From the IMG/VR virus record IMGVR_UViG_3300030329_004935, positions 1-54,928 of that record: DNA of 54,928 bases; one strand, given 5' to 3'. The position numbers were made by a program, and so were the translations under genes. Below are positions 31,682 through 39,276 of the stretch, one piece after another. A model generated the notes under the pieces. That model was given only the letters and a program-made list of their open reading frames with translations, was not told the DNA's origin and did no database searches. Positions within the stretch are counted from its first letter, which is position 1. Every line of letters starts with the position of its first letter. Source of the stretch: a virus.

Positions 31682-31894
31682 ATGGAACTAGATGAAAATA
31701 TTATGCAGACTAGAACTGTAGGTACTATATGTGAGATCATTAAAGAAGCTATGGATGATATGCATCCGTATTCTTATGGATTTAAAAAGTTTAATGATAT
31801 CATAAAGAAAAGAGATCGTGCTATGAAATTGTTAGGATCATATGCAGTTAATAAAGGATCTGTTTTAAATAGGGAAACGGGGAAATATGAATAA
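31682..31894 (+). CDS. Small hypothetical protein, 70 aa
   Basis: Helical protein with VGTICEIIKEAMDDMHPYS and a Lys-rich middle (KKFNDIIKKRDRAMKLL). GGGAGAAGT precedes the ATG. No domain was recognised. Confidence 0.6.
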   Translation: MELDENIMQTRTVGTICEIIKEAMDDMHPYSYGFKKFNDIIKKRDRAMKLLGSYAVNKGSVLNRETGKYE

Positions 31895-31908
31895 AACTGG
31901 AGATAAAA

Positions 31909-32151
31909 ATGAGTGAAGCGGCTTATGTCGTGTTCATCTCCCTGAAGGAGGAGGGGAAGGTCAACGATCATCCCCTAGCTCCACTTGATACGGAGATAGA
32001 AGCACGTGCTTATAGAGATGGATATGTAGACGCGATTGTTAATCATACTGATAAAGCAGATCGTGCAGAGGTTTTCGGACTATTTGGAATAAAAAGAGTT
32101 GGAGAAGAATTAATAAATAATAATAAACAAAAAGGAGATGAAGATGCCTGA
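31909..32151 (+). CDS. Small hypothetical protein upstream of the ubiquitin-like gene, 80 aa
   Basis: MSEAAYVVFISLKEEGKV suggests a strand-rich start, followed by DTEIEARAYRDGYVDAIV and a helical tail. It overlaps the ubiquitin-like gene by 8 bases, so it may belong to that cassette. GGAGAT is upstream. Confidence 0.6.
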   Translation: MSEAAYVVFISLKEEGKVNDHPLAPLDTEIEARAYRDGYVDAIVNHTDKADRAEVFGLFGIKRVGEELINNNKQKGDEDA

Positions 32152-32368
32152 TATAAAAATACTAGAAGGTGGTGGATTTGTAGATCATACAGTACAATCT
32201 ACTACAGTAGGCGGACTTAAAACAGAAAAAAGCATACCAAGTGGTGCAGCTATTTCTGTCGGAGGAAGGACAGTCGGAGATGATCATCAGTTAAATGATG
32301 GTGATTTGGTGGCTGCGGTACATAATGATAAGACTGGTGGAATAATACATTTAGCGCCATTGCTATAA
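32144..32368 (+). CDS. Ubiquitin-like beta-grasp protein with maturable C-terminus, 74 aa
   Basis: The start chosen is ATG 32144 (AGGAG six bases upstream). The sequence has the beta-grasp order: a first hairpin (DIKILEGGGFVDHTV), then TVGGLKTEKSIP as the helix region, AISVGGRTVGD and a DGDLVAAV strand. It ends NDKTGG (G65-G66) followed by eight residues, IIHLAPLL. A diglycine followed by a short tail is the pattern of ubiquitin-like precursors, which a peptidase trims before E1 activation. The following genes encode E2, JAB and E1 homologues, which is the strongest support. ThiS/MoaD-like sulfur carriage is less likely, because an E2 gene is present. Confidence 0.7.
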   Translation: MPDIKILEGGGFVDHTVQSTTVGGLKTEKSIPSGAAISVGGRTVGDDHQLNDGDLVAAVHNDKTGGIIHLAPLL

Positions 32369-32385
32369 ACTGGTCTTGATCACGC

Positions 32386-32450
32386 TTAATATTTGTTGGG
32401 AATCAACAGAGATGCGGGTAATGCTACACGGGTGTCGTGTCAAATATTAA
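32386..32450 (+). ncRNA. Structured RNA element C, three-branch leader
   Basis: TTAATATTTG (32386-32395) pairs perfectly with CAAATATTAA (32441-32450). Inside are TTG/CAA (32396-32398 and 32404-32406), a GC/GC pair around a GGGTAAT loop (32414-32424) and ACACG/CGTGT (32426-32430 and 32436-32440). AGGAG follows six bases later. It lies within the conjugation cassette, between the ubiquitin-like and zinc-ribbon genes. No known riboswitch consensus was recognised. Confidence 0.5.
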
Positions 32451-32466
32451 TTAAAAGGAGATGAAT

Positions 32467-32649
32467 ATGATATTAAATGAAGAGGAATTACATGATTGTC
32501 CTAATTGTGGAAGAGAGGAGTCTATGATGGAAGTATTATTTTCTGATGGATATCCTGATCCACATGGAGAACCAGGATTATTATGTTATCAATGTGGTAA
32601 TAAAATAGGAATAGAAGATATGGATGGAGGTTATGATGATAGAATATAA
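32467..32649 (+). CDS. Zinc-ribbon protein of the conjugation cassette, 60 aa
   Basis: The start chosen is ATG 32467, with AGGAG six bases upstream. DCPNCGRE and LLCYQCGNK give two CxxC pairs about 26 residues apart, a classic zinc ribbon. Between them lies a Gly/Pro/Asp-rich loop. It sits between the ubiquitin-like and E2 genes and overlaps the E2 start by 14 bases. It could act as an E3-like adaptor or transcription factor, but it is too small for a RING and lacks the eight-ligand pattern. Confidence 0.6.
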   Translation: MILNEEELHDCPNCGREESMMEVLFSDGYPDPHGEPGLLCYQCGNKIGIEDMDGGYDDRI

Positions 32650-34048
32650 TACAGAAGATTCCTTTGAACATTGGAATCCAAATATTCAAGGCCTTGCAGA
32701 TCGGCTATTAATAGGTCCGCAAAGAGAATTGTTAAGAAAAGTGCAAGATTTTAATCGTAGATATGATACAAACCTAAATGTTACAAGAACATATCGCTGG
32801 TCACCAGGATATATGGATCAAATTAAAGAATTTATGGTTCATAGATACCTAGAAACTCATATGAAACGTAAAATATCTACATTTTTCAATCAAATTGACA
32901 ATAAATCTTGGATGTTGGGTGGATTTTCGAGAACATTAAGAGAAATTGAAACTATCTTAGCTGAAAAACGAAGAACTAGAGCCGTATTTCAAGATAATTC
33001 TGATATAATAGAGGATAGATGGCAAATATTGCACAATATTATCGTAAGAGAAACAAATAAAGTAAGAAATACTATGGAACATATTAGTTTTGACTGTGAT
33101 ATCATAGCAACTCAGTATGGACAACATACAATATCATTTACATGGGCATTTCCAGAGATGGATATGAATATATTTGTAGGTAATCAATATTATTTTCCTG
33201 TAGAGATGGGTAAAGTTGAAGTTAATATAACATTTGATATAGATCAGATTGTTACTCAATTATGTAATGACTTTTCTGTCGAGTTTGTAACTCTAGGAGA
33301 TGATGAGAATTGTGGAATCAGATTTAACAATTTATCTAATAGCAATGGATATGGAAGAATAGCTGCATGGTATGACCCTAAATATACTGGGGGTAATAGC
33401 ACATTGCAACATCCATTTATTAGCTCATATCAAAATGATTTAAGAACAATCGACGGTAACGGGTTCACTAGTACCTGTTTAGGTGATTTAACAGGCAGAT
33501 TATGGTCTGAATTATCAAAAATGGACTTACTTGCAGTAACATTAACATTACAACAATGGTTAACGACATTTAATGCAAGAGATACTAGGCCATTAAATAA
33601 TATCAGACAAGCTTTCTGGGGTTTACCAGAGCGCCTTAATGATCCTACATTTCTTAATGTATATCCAATGAATGCAGATCAATGCAATTATCCTTCACGA
33701 GAGATAGAACATTTTGAAGATAGAGAAGATGCTATAAGTTCTGGATTTGACAATGATTATTGCAATACAATAAATTGTGGATTAAAAGGTGAATGTTGGT
33801 ACTATAAATTCATTGAAGGTATATCTGATGAAACGGAAGAAAGATTTCCTGAAACAACAGAAGCTTTACGTGATATAGCGGCTGAAAGTGAGCAAGCATT
33901 CACTGAAGAAGATTTACCTTTTGAAGTTAATAGAGATGAAGTAGATCCAATGAGCGTTCCATTACCTGAAGATCCATTAACTGAAGAGCAAATGGTAGAA
34001 CAATTAATTAGACAACAATATCGAGTAGTCGATATAGGAAGGGAGTAA
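32636..34048 (+). CDS. E2-like ubiquitin-conjugating protein with extra domains, 470 aa
   Basis: The start chosen is ATG 32636, with GGAGG five bases upstream. Residues ~150-310 follow the E2/UBC plan: beta strands, then HPFIS (H259-P260), a G-x-G turn, TSTCLGDL with candidate catalytic Cys281, a Trp-rich LWSEL stretch, and the helix DLLAVTLTLQQWL ending NARDTRPL. This aligns with HPNI...CL...W...LL...PL of E2 enzymes, which carry the ubiquitin-like protein as a thioester. Residues 1-150 are a helical domain. A Cys cluster (DYCNTINCGLKGEC) near residue 385 and an acidic tail follow. The architecture resembles prokaryotic E2/RWD proteins. Confidence in the E2 module is good, in the rest low. 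Confidence 0.7.
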   Translation: MIEYNTEDSFEHWNPNIQGLADRLLIGPQRELLRKVQDFNRRYDTNLNVTRTYRWSPGYMDQIKEFMVHRYLETHMKRKISTFFNQIDNKSWMLGGFSRTLREIETILAEKRRTRAVFQDNSDIIEDRWQILHNIIVRETNKVRNTMEHISFDCDIIATQYGQHTISFTWAFPEMDMNIFVGNQYYFPVEMGKVEVNITFDIDQIVTQLCNDFSVEFVTLGDDENCGIRFNNLSNSNGYGRIAAWYDPKYTGGNSTLQHPFISSYQNDLRTIDGNGFTSTCLGDLTGRLWSELSKMDLLAVTLTLQQWLTTFNARDTRPLNNIRQAFWGLPERLNDPTFLNVYPMNADQCNYPSREIEHFEDREDAISSGFDNDYCNTINCGLKGECWYYKFIEGISDETEERFPETTEALRDIAAESEQAFTEEDLPFEVNRDEVDPMSVPLPEDPLTEEQMVEQLIRQQYRVVDIGRE

Positions 34049-34049
34049 T

Positions 34050-34925
34050 ATGGCAGAGTTTTATATAGAAAAAGAAGACTGGGATAAGGTTATATCATAT
34101 GCACAAGCTGCATGGGATGAACATAACTCAGAGATAGGTGGTATGATGGTAGTAGTAAAAGATGAAGATGATGACTGGCAGATACAAGATCCAGTGATAA
34201 TGAAACAACGGATTAGTGCAGGTAATACTCATTTAGACAAAGAAGAGCTAGCTAAATATTATACTAAAGCAGCTATAAAATATAAAGACAATGAGTTTAG
34301 ATTCTGCTGGTGGCATAGTCATCATACAATGGGAGCCTTTTGGTCTGGGACAGACACAGATACAATAGATGAATATAGTGATGGAGACTTTAGCTTTGCT
34401 TTAGTTGTTAATCTTAAAGAAGAATATAAGTTTAGAGTATCTGTATGGAAACCAATAGAAACTCATGAAGATGTGGAGCTGGTAATACTAAATGATGAAA
34501 GAAAAGTAAGTAAATCAATTATTAATGAGGTAAATAAGCTATGTGAGAAAGAGTCATATGCTATCTCTAAAGGTATAGTTAAACCTAGTAATTACAATAA
34601 CTTACATCAAACAACATTATGGAATCAAAATAAGATAATTCGTCCTGATGAAGATAAAGATTACAATAAAGTATTAAGTGCAATCGAAACTTTAAATACT
34701 AGATTAATTAAAGGAGAAATAGAATATATTGATTACTTTAATCGAATTACAGATATTAACCATCAACTTACAATCGAAGGCTCTGATTATCAAATAAGAG
34801 TAATAACAGAAGCAGATCAAGAATGCTTAATGTATCTCAGTGCATGTGATTTCATAGAAGCACATGAGGATATAATAGATGTAGATTCTTGGAATGCTTC
34901 TTTCGGATTAAGAGGAGGGGCTTAA
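34050..34925 (+). CDS. JAB/JAMM isopeptidase-like protein, 291 aa
   Basis: The metal site of JAMM peptidases is complete: E28 (SEIGG), H89-S-H91, S99 and D102, spaced exactly as H-x-H-x7-S-x2-D. These enzymes cut isopeptide or C-terminal peptide bonds of ubiquitin-like proteins. Residues 1-140 form the domain, and 150-291 is a helical extension (HLDKEE... is inside the domain, WDKVISYAQ at the start). GGGAG precedes ATG 34050. The stop overlaps the E1 ATG. It is expected to trim the IIHLAPLL tail of the ubiquitin-like precursor and to reverse conjugation. Confidence 0.85.
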   Translation: MAEFYIEKEDWDKVISYAQAAWDEHNSEIGGMMVVVKDEDDDWQIQDPVIMKQRISAGNTHLDKEELAKYYTKAAIKYKDNEFRFCWWHSHHTMGAFWSGTDTDTIDEYSDGDFSFALVVNLKEEYKFRVSVWKPIETHEDVELVILNDERKVSKSIINEVNKLCEKESYAISKGIVKPSNYNNLHQTTLWNQNKIIRPDEDKDYNKVLSAIETLNTRLIKGEIEYIDYFNRITDINHQLTIEGSDYQIRVITEADQECLMYLSACDFIEAHEDIIDVDSWNASFGLRGGA

Positions 34926-35584
34926 TGTTAAATACAAGATATTCTGATATTGTAAATAATACTGATCAGTTTGTCTTTCATATCTTAGGTTGCGGGGCTA
35001 TTGGTAGTTCTGCAGCCACACAGATATGTAGGATGGGTGGAACAAATTTTATCTTATACGATTATGATAAAGTAGATATAGTTAATATAGGTGTATCTCA
35101 ATACAATAATAGTGATATAGATAAATACAAAGTAGATGCATTAGAAGAGCATCTAAAAGCTATTAATCCTATAATAGATGTGGATAAATTCAATGAACGA
35201 TTTGAACATTATTCACCTAGAAGCAACGATATAGCTATATTGGGATTTGATAGTATGGAAGCAAGATTAGAAGCAGTAATAATTATGTGTAAGATCAACA
35301 GTGTCAAGCCTAAGTTCATTATAGATGGACGAATGGGAGCTGAACATTATCAACAGTATATATTTGATAATCCAACAGTCAATAAATATAAGAAGGAATG
35401 GTACTCTGATGAAACAGGTAGTGTAGATCCTTGCAATGCAAAAGCTACATCTTACTGCTCTAATATGAGTGGATCATTTATTGCAAATGCTGTTCGGAAA
35501 CTAATAACAAACCAACCATATAATAGGAAATTTTCTTTTAATTTTCCAATAATGGGTTTGGAAAAGTCCCGAATGTCGTTGTAA
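34925..35584 (+). CDS. E1/ThiF-like adenylyltransferase, 219 aa
   Basis: The start chosen is ATG 34925, with AGGAGG upstream and overlap with the preceding stop (TAATG). The Rossmann ATP-binding signature is GCGAIGS (22-28), followed by acidic D46 and D48, an N54, DKYKVDAL (K69) and D109, in the order of E1/ThiF/MoeB proteins. C170 (DPC) and C178 are candidates for the thioester cysteine. At 219 residues it is a minimal single-domain E1 without a UFD or zinc CxxC pairs. It would adenylate the trimmed ubiquitin-like protein and hand it to the E2. Confidence 0.85.
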   Translation: MLNTRYSDIVNNTDQFVFHILGCGAIGSSAATQICRMGGTNFILYDYDKVDIVNIGVSQYNNSDIDKYKVDALEEHLKAINPIIDVDKFNERFEHYSPRSNDIAILGFDSMEARLEAVIIMCKINSVKPKFIIDGRMGAEHYQQYIFDNPTVNKYKKEWYSDETGSVDPCNAKATSYCSNMSGSFIANAVRKLITNQPYNRKFSFNFPIMGLEKSRMSL

Positions 35585-35637
35585 ATTATGATTCGAAATT
35601 AAAACAATATTAATAAGGAATGGGCAAGCAAACGAAA

Positions 35638-35744
35638 GACGCCAACTGACTCTTGGCATAATCTAACTGTCTTACCGTGACGCCTCCAACGCATGTTCTG
35701 TGTAACTAAAGCTCACAGGCGAGTGTTCTCTTCTCGCTGGCGTC
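35638..35744 (+). ncRNA. Structured RNA element D, three-way junction with alternative pairing
   Basis: GGCGTC (35739-35744) can pair with GACGCC at 35679-35684, enclosing two abutting hairpins, CTGTG/CACAG (35698-35702 and 35714-35718) and GCGAG/CTCGC (35719-35723 and 35733-35737). It can also pair with a second GACGCC at 35638-35643, which overlaps the hairpin GCCAA/TTGGC (35641-35645 and 35653-35657). The two options exclude each other, as in switches. It occupies the 200-base gap before the ERF gene, with AGGAG after it. Confidence 0.5.
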
Positions 35745-35784
35745 CCCCTTGAGAAACTTATTAATTAATCAAAGGAGAAAATAA

Positions 35785-36261
35785 ATGTCCGAAGAAGTTC
35801 AACAACCTGTTGAAGAAGATATTCTGACCCCTGAATATATATCTATTGATGACTGGAAGTCCAATAAAATAGATAAGTTAGCTGGTGCATTAGCTAAAGC
35901 ACAAAGCGAAATGGGTGGAGTATCTAAAGGTAAAGTTAATCCATTTTACAAAAGTAATTATGCAGATATTAATTCATGTATAGAAGCATGTATGCCTGCA
36001 TTAAATAAACATGGATTATCTATAAGTCAAGGTAATAGATTCTGTAATACTAGTGGTTACTATATAACTACTATGTTAATGCATGAATCAGGTCAATGGC
36101 TACGAAGTGAAATAAGAATTCCTCTTACTAATAAGAAGGATGCACAAGAGATCGGCAGTGCATGCACTTATGGTAGGAGGTATGGATTAACATCTATGGT
36201 GGGCTTAGCTCAAGTAGATGATGATGGAAACGCAACTGTAAATAATAGGAGTGTAAAATGA
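35785..36261 (+). CDS. ERF-family single-strand annealing protein, 158 aa
   Basis: The pattern matches ERF recombinases: LAGALAKAQSEM, NPFYKSNYADI, HGLSISQG, LMHESGQWL, GSACTYGRRYGL and DDDGNA in order. These proteins anneal complementary single strands during replication-linked recombination. Length is slightly short for the family (~170-200). AGGAG is upstream. The stop overlaps the SSB-like start by 4 bases. It follows RNA element D. Confidence 0.9.
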   Translation: MSEEVQQPVEEDILTPEYISIDDWKSNKIDKLAGALAKAQSEMGGVSKGKVNPFYKSNYADINSCIEACMPALNKHGLSISQGNRFCNTSGYYITTMLMHESGQWLRSEIRIPLTNKKDAQEIGSACTYGRRYGLTSMVGLAQVDDDGNATVNNRSVK

Positions 36262-36827
36262 CAAGAACACTAACGGTAAGAAAAAGTACAGGTGGTGGTA
36301 GTAAATTCAGCCCAGGTTGGCATACTGCTACTGTAAGCACAGCAAAATATGGAGATTGGAATGATACAAAATTCCTTGATGTATGTTTTGAAGGATACTC
36401 TGATAAGATGAATATGAGAGTATATGCTAAAGAAGGTAAAAACGGTGAAGAGTTTGCAATTGGAAATGTATTTAGATTTGCAAATGCTGGTATATCTGAT
36501 GGATTAGAAGGAGCTGATGGTAATGTTACTATTAAATTAGATGATAGTGCTGAAGCTTTAATAGGTAAAGAGATGAATATATTTCTATATAAAGATGGAG
36601 ACTATTCAAGAGTATTACCGCAGATTGCACCTGTTCCATTTAAGAATATCATAGAAGAATTCAGTGATGATGATGTTAATTATTGGAAAAGTAGAGCGGA
36701 AAACTTCTTTGTTAAGTTTGTTAAACCTAAATTAAATACGACAACAGAAAGCACTACCGAAGCATCTATGGATGAATTGATTAGTGCAGCAGGTAGCACA
36801 GAAGCAACAGAAGGAATGCCATTCTAA
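36258..36827 (+). CDS. Single-stranded-DNA-binding-like protein, 189 aa
   Basis: Residues ~10-150 are mostly strands (WHTATVSTAKYG, KFLDVCFEGY) like a phage-specific SSB or DUF669-type protein. A disordered Thr/Ser/Glu tail ends in EGMPF, resembling the acidic DDIPF tip by which bacterial SSB recruits partners. The neighbours (ERF, primase-helicase) support a replication role. The fold assignment is inference. Confidence 0.65.
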   Translation: MTRTLTVRKSTGGGSKFSPGWHTATVSTAKYGDWNDTKFLDVCFEGYSDKMNMRVYAKEGKNGEEFAIGNVFRFANAGISDGLEGADGNVTIKLDDSAEALIGKEMNIFLYKDGDYSRVLPQIAPVPFKNIIEEFSDDDVNYWKSRAENFFVKFVKPKLNTTTESTTEASMDELISAAGSTEATEGMPF

Positions 36828-36839
36828 TATAATAATATG

Positions 36840-36907
36840 AGAGTGGGTACGCTTCGCATCGCTTTGATGCATTACCTTGGTTATAGCACCTCTTTGCTAC
36901 CCACTCT
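36840..36907 (+). ncRNA. Structured RNA element E before the primase-helicase gene
   Basis: AGAGTGGGTA (36840-36849) pairs perfectly with TACCCACTCT (36898-36907). It encloses GCATC/GATGC (36856-36860 and 36866-36870) and possibly GGT/ACC (36879-36881 and 36888-36890). GGGAG begins nine bases after the stem. There is no T-tract, so it is a leader element and not a terminator. Confidence 0.5.
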
Positions 36908-36924
36908 TTCAACTGGGAGTCAAT

Positions 36925-38688
36925 ATGATTAAAGAGTTCGCCTTCAGTCTTAGTAAAAGACATTACTTTCAAGAAGCATCTGAAGAAAGTAATTGGCATA
37001 ATCTAGATAACGATACATTTATGTCATTATATGAATACGATGATCATGTTAAAGAGTTCTTTGCAAACAAGAAAACTTTAGCAGGGTATGACGGATTAAT
37101 ATATATGCCAAATGAATTCATTCTAGATGTAGATGGTAAAGACTTTAAGCAAGCAACAGATCTATCAATTGGCTTAAAGATATTATTGAGTGATTTAGAT
37201 ATACCATACAAGTTATTCTTCAGTGGTACAGGATTTCATTTCAATATACCAGCAGACGCATTTAGATGGAAACCAGATCAGAATCTACATTTAAAAGTAA
37301 AAGATGCACTAACTGCTGCAGGAGTATTTAAATATGCCGATCCAGCAGTGACTGATAAAATAAGGCTCATAAGGGTACCTAACACGAAGAATAGTAAGTC
37401 AGGGCTATATAAGGTCCAAATAGACACAAAGTGGCTAGAACTACCTGATTTAGAGCTTAAAATAAAAGAACATGCAAAACACCCTAAGGATATAAATGAT
37501 ATAGAAATGGAATGTAATCCAGTATTTGATGCGCTCACACGTGAGAAAAATAAGATAGCAAATACACCAGAGTTTATATCTCAAGGACGTACTCCTGATC
37601 CTGTTAATTATCCATGTATAAGCAGTATGTTAAACTCTATTCCTATGGGTAGAAGACATAGTGTCGCATTAAGATTAGCAGCATGGTTTAGATGGTTGTA
37701 TCCAGAAGATGTAGTAAGATTGATAATGGAGAAATGGAGAAGACAGGTAGATAATAGCCAGTCATCATTCAGCTCTAAAGAAATGGAAAGTATTATTAAT
37801 AATTGCTATGATGGTCACGGAGGACAAGGATATAGATATGGATGCACTGATCCTATAATGGATGAGTATTGTAAAAATACTTGTAGATTATATAAATCTA
37901 AGAAAGGTCAGAGCGTTATGGATTCAGCTGCTATGGAAGTTCATCTAATAGACTTCTTAAGATCTGATGCAAAACCTATTAACTTAGGAGATGTATATCC
38001 AGGGCAAGACTTTCCTATATATCCAGGTGAAGTTGTTATGATACAAGCTCCACCTAAGAGTATGAAGACTATGATTCTTCAAAATTGGATGAATGCATTT
38101 AAGAAACCTACTTATTTTATTGAGATGGAAATGTCTCCAAGACAAATATGGTCTAGGTTTGTTATGATAGAGATGGGATGGAATGAAGAGCAATTGAGAG
38201 ATCACTATCAACAAATGCAAAATGGTATGGATAAAAGATTTAAATGGTTAACAGTAGATTACTCTTCTCCTTATGCACAAGAGTTGGAGAAAAGAATATC
38301 TATGCTGCCAATTAAACCAGAGATAGTAGTAGTAGATCATATGGGATTATTTAAATCAAGCCAAAGAGATTCTAATATGAAGATAGAAGAAGCATCTCAA
38401 GCTATGATGGAGCTTGCAGTAAAACACAATGTGATAGTCTTTGCAGTAAGCGAGATAACAAAGCAAGCGTTCCATGAAGGCATGAATATAGCATCTTCTA
38501 AAGGTTCATTTAGAACAGCATATAATACTAATAAGTTATTATCAGTTAATCCTCAAAAGAGTTTATCAACTGGATTAATAGAACGTATTAATATTAAATG
38601 TGAAGCTAATAGAGAGAAAGAGAATATTAATGTTAACTTAAAAGTAAATAATACAAGGATATATTACGATGAAAACAGTACATTTTAA
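36925..38688 (+). CDS. Archaeo-eukaryotic-type primase fused to a RecA/DnaB-type helicase, 587 aa
   Basis: The start chosen is ATG 36925 (GGGAG upstream); the longer frame runs through RNA element E. Residues ~55-165 hold AEP primase motifs: LDVD (D68, D70), SGTGFH (100-105) and DKIRLIRVP (144-152). Four cysteines (C231, C307, C316, C320) in a PriCT/PriL-like arrangement follow and may bind a metal or iron-sulfur cluster. The C-terminal ~220 residues form a P-loop ATPase with APPKSMKT (K381-T382) as a degenerate Walker A and VVVDHMG (D471) as Walker B. It would both unwind and prime phage DNA. No DNA polymerase is encoded, so this enzyme may also extend strands or the host enzyme is used. Confidence 0.8.
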   Translation: MIKEFAFSLSKRHYFQEASEESNWHNLDNDTFMSLYEYDDHVKEFFANKKTLAGYDGLIYMPNEFILDVDGKDFKQATDLSIGLKILLSDLDIPYKLFFSGTGFHFNIPADAFRWKPDQNLHLKVKDALTAAGVFKYADPAVTDKIRLIRVPNTKNSKSGLYKVQIDTKWLELPDLELKIKEHAKHPKDINDIEMECNPVFDALTREKNKIANTPEFISQGRTPDPVNYPCISSMLNSIPMGRRHSVALRLAAWFRWLYPEDVVRLIMEKWRRQVDNSQSSFSSKEMESIINNCYDGHGGQGYRYGCTDPIMDEYCKNTCRLYKSKKGQSVMDSAAMEVHLIDFLRSDAKPINLGDVYPGQDFPIYPGEVVMIQAPPKSMKTMILQNWMNAFKKPTYFIEMEMSPRQIWSRFVMIEMGWNEEQLRDHYQQMQNGMDKRFKWLTVDYSSPYAQELEKRISMLPIKPEIVVVDHMGLFKSSQRDSNMKIEEASQAMMELAVKHNVIVFAVSEITKQAFHEGMNIASSKGSFRTAYNTNKLLSVNPQKSLSTGLIERINIKCEANREKENINVNLKVNNTRIYYDENSTF

Positions 38689-39052
38689 CGCATACTTTGA
38701 TTACATGCTCAAGGAAGTTAGATCAACTAGAGATGCTGGTCAAAAAGAATATGCTCATACTAAAGAAAATGTGTTTGCTAACTTTGACAGAATAGGAGAA
38801 TCGTTAGATACAACTTCTGAAAAAGTATTAATGACATATTTATTGAAGCATATAGATGGTATTAATGCATGGATGAAAGGTCATGACTCACAAAGAGAAG
38901 ATATATCAGGTAGAATAAAAGATTCTATTGTATATTTATTCTTATTATGGGCTATGATTAAAGGAGAGCAGGAACTAGATGCTATAAAAGAACCTATGAT
39001 TAAATCTTATTATGAAACTTATCCAAATGGAAAGGCGGAAAGCTTATTATAA
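38669..39052 (+). CDS. Nmad1/DUF1599-like protein, 127 aa
   Basis: KEYAHTKENVFANFDRIGE, KHIDGINAWMKGH, RED and GRIKDSIVYLFLLWAM match the helical DUF1599 (nucleotide modification associated domain 1) family. It is common in phages and thought to act in nucleotide metabolism or base modification. Length is typical. It overlaps the primase end by 20 bases. A role in DNA modification is possible, but no partner enzyme is visible. Confidence 0.65.
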   Translation: MKTVHFNAYFDYMLKEVRSTRDAGQKEYAHTKENVFANFDRIGESLDTTSEKVLMTYLLKHIDGINAWMKGHDSQREDISGRIKDSIVYLFLLWAMIKGEQELDAIKEPMIKSYYETYPNGKAESLL

Positions 39053-39276
39053 TGGGAATCAAAGATGCAATACTACAAAAAGTCTTAAGAGTTGTCGATG
39101 ATACTATAGGCAAAAAATTTAAAGTAATAGACCATATAACGGATCTATTTCAAGGTGCTGAAGCTAGAATCGACAAACTAGAAGATAGAGTAGATAAATT
39201 GGAGAGAGATTATGAGAATCAACATGAAAAAGAAAGTCGCAGAAATCTTGACGCTAAAACCAAAGGCAAGGGATAA
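39052..39276 (+). CDS. Coiled-coil protein, 74 aa
   Basis: Residues ~35-60 are strongly heptad-patterned (ARIDKLEDRVDKLERD). The N-terminus is a hydrophobic helix (ILQKVLRVVDDTIGK). It starts as TAATG on the previous stop. It is likely an oligomeric adaptor in the replication cluster. Confidence 0.6.
   Translation: MGIKDAILQKVLRVVDDTIGKKFKVIDHITDLFQGAEARIDKLEDRVDKLERDYENQHEKESRRNLDAKTKGKG

Noticed and set aside
34050-34925. Tail-assembly JAB protein as in lambda K
   Set aside because: It lies in the early arm with E1 and E2 homologues, has no NlpC partner and no tail genes around it.
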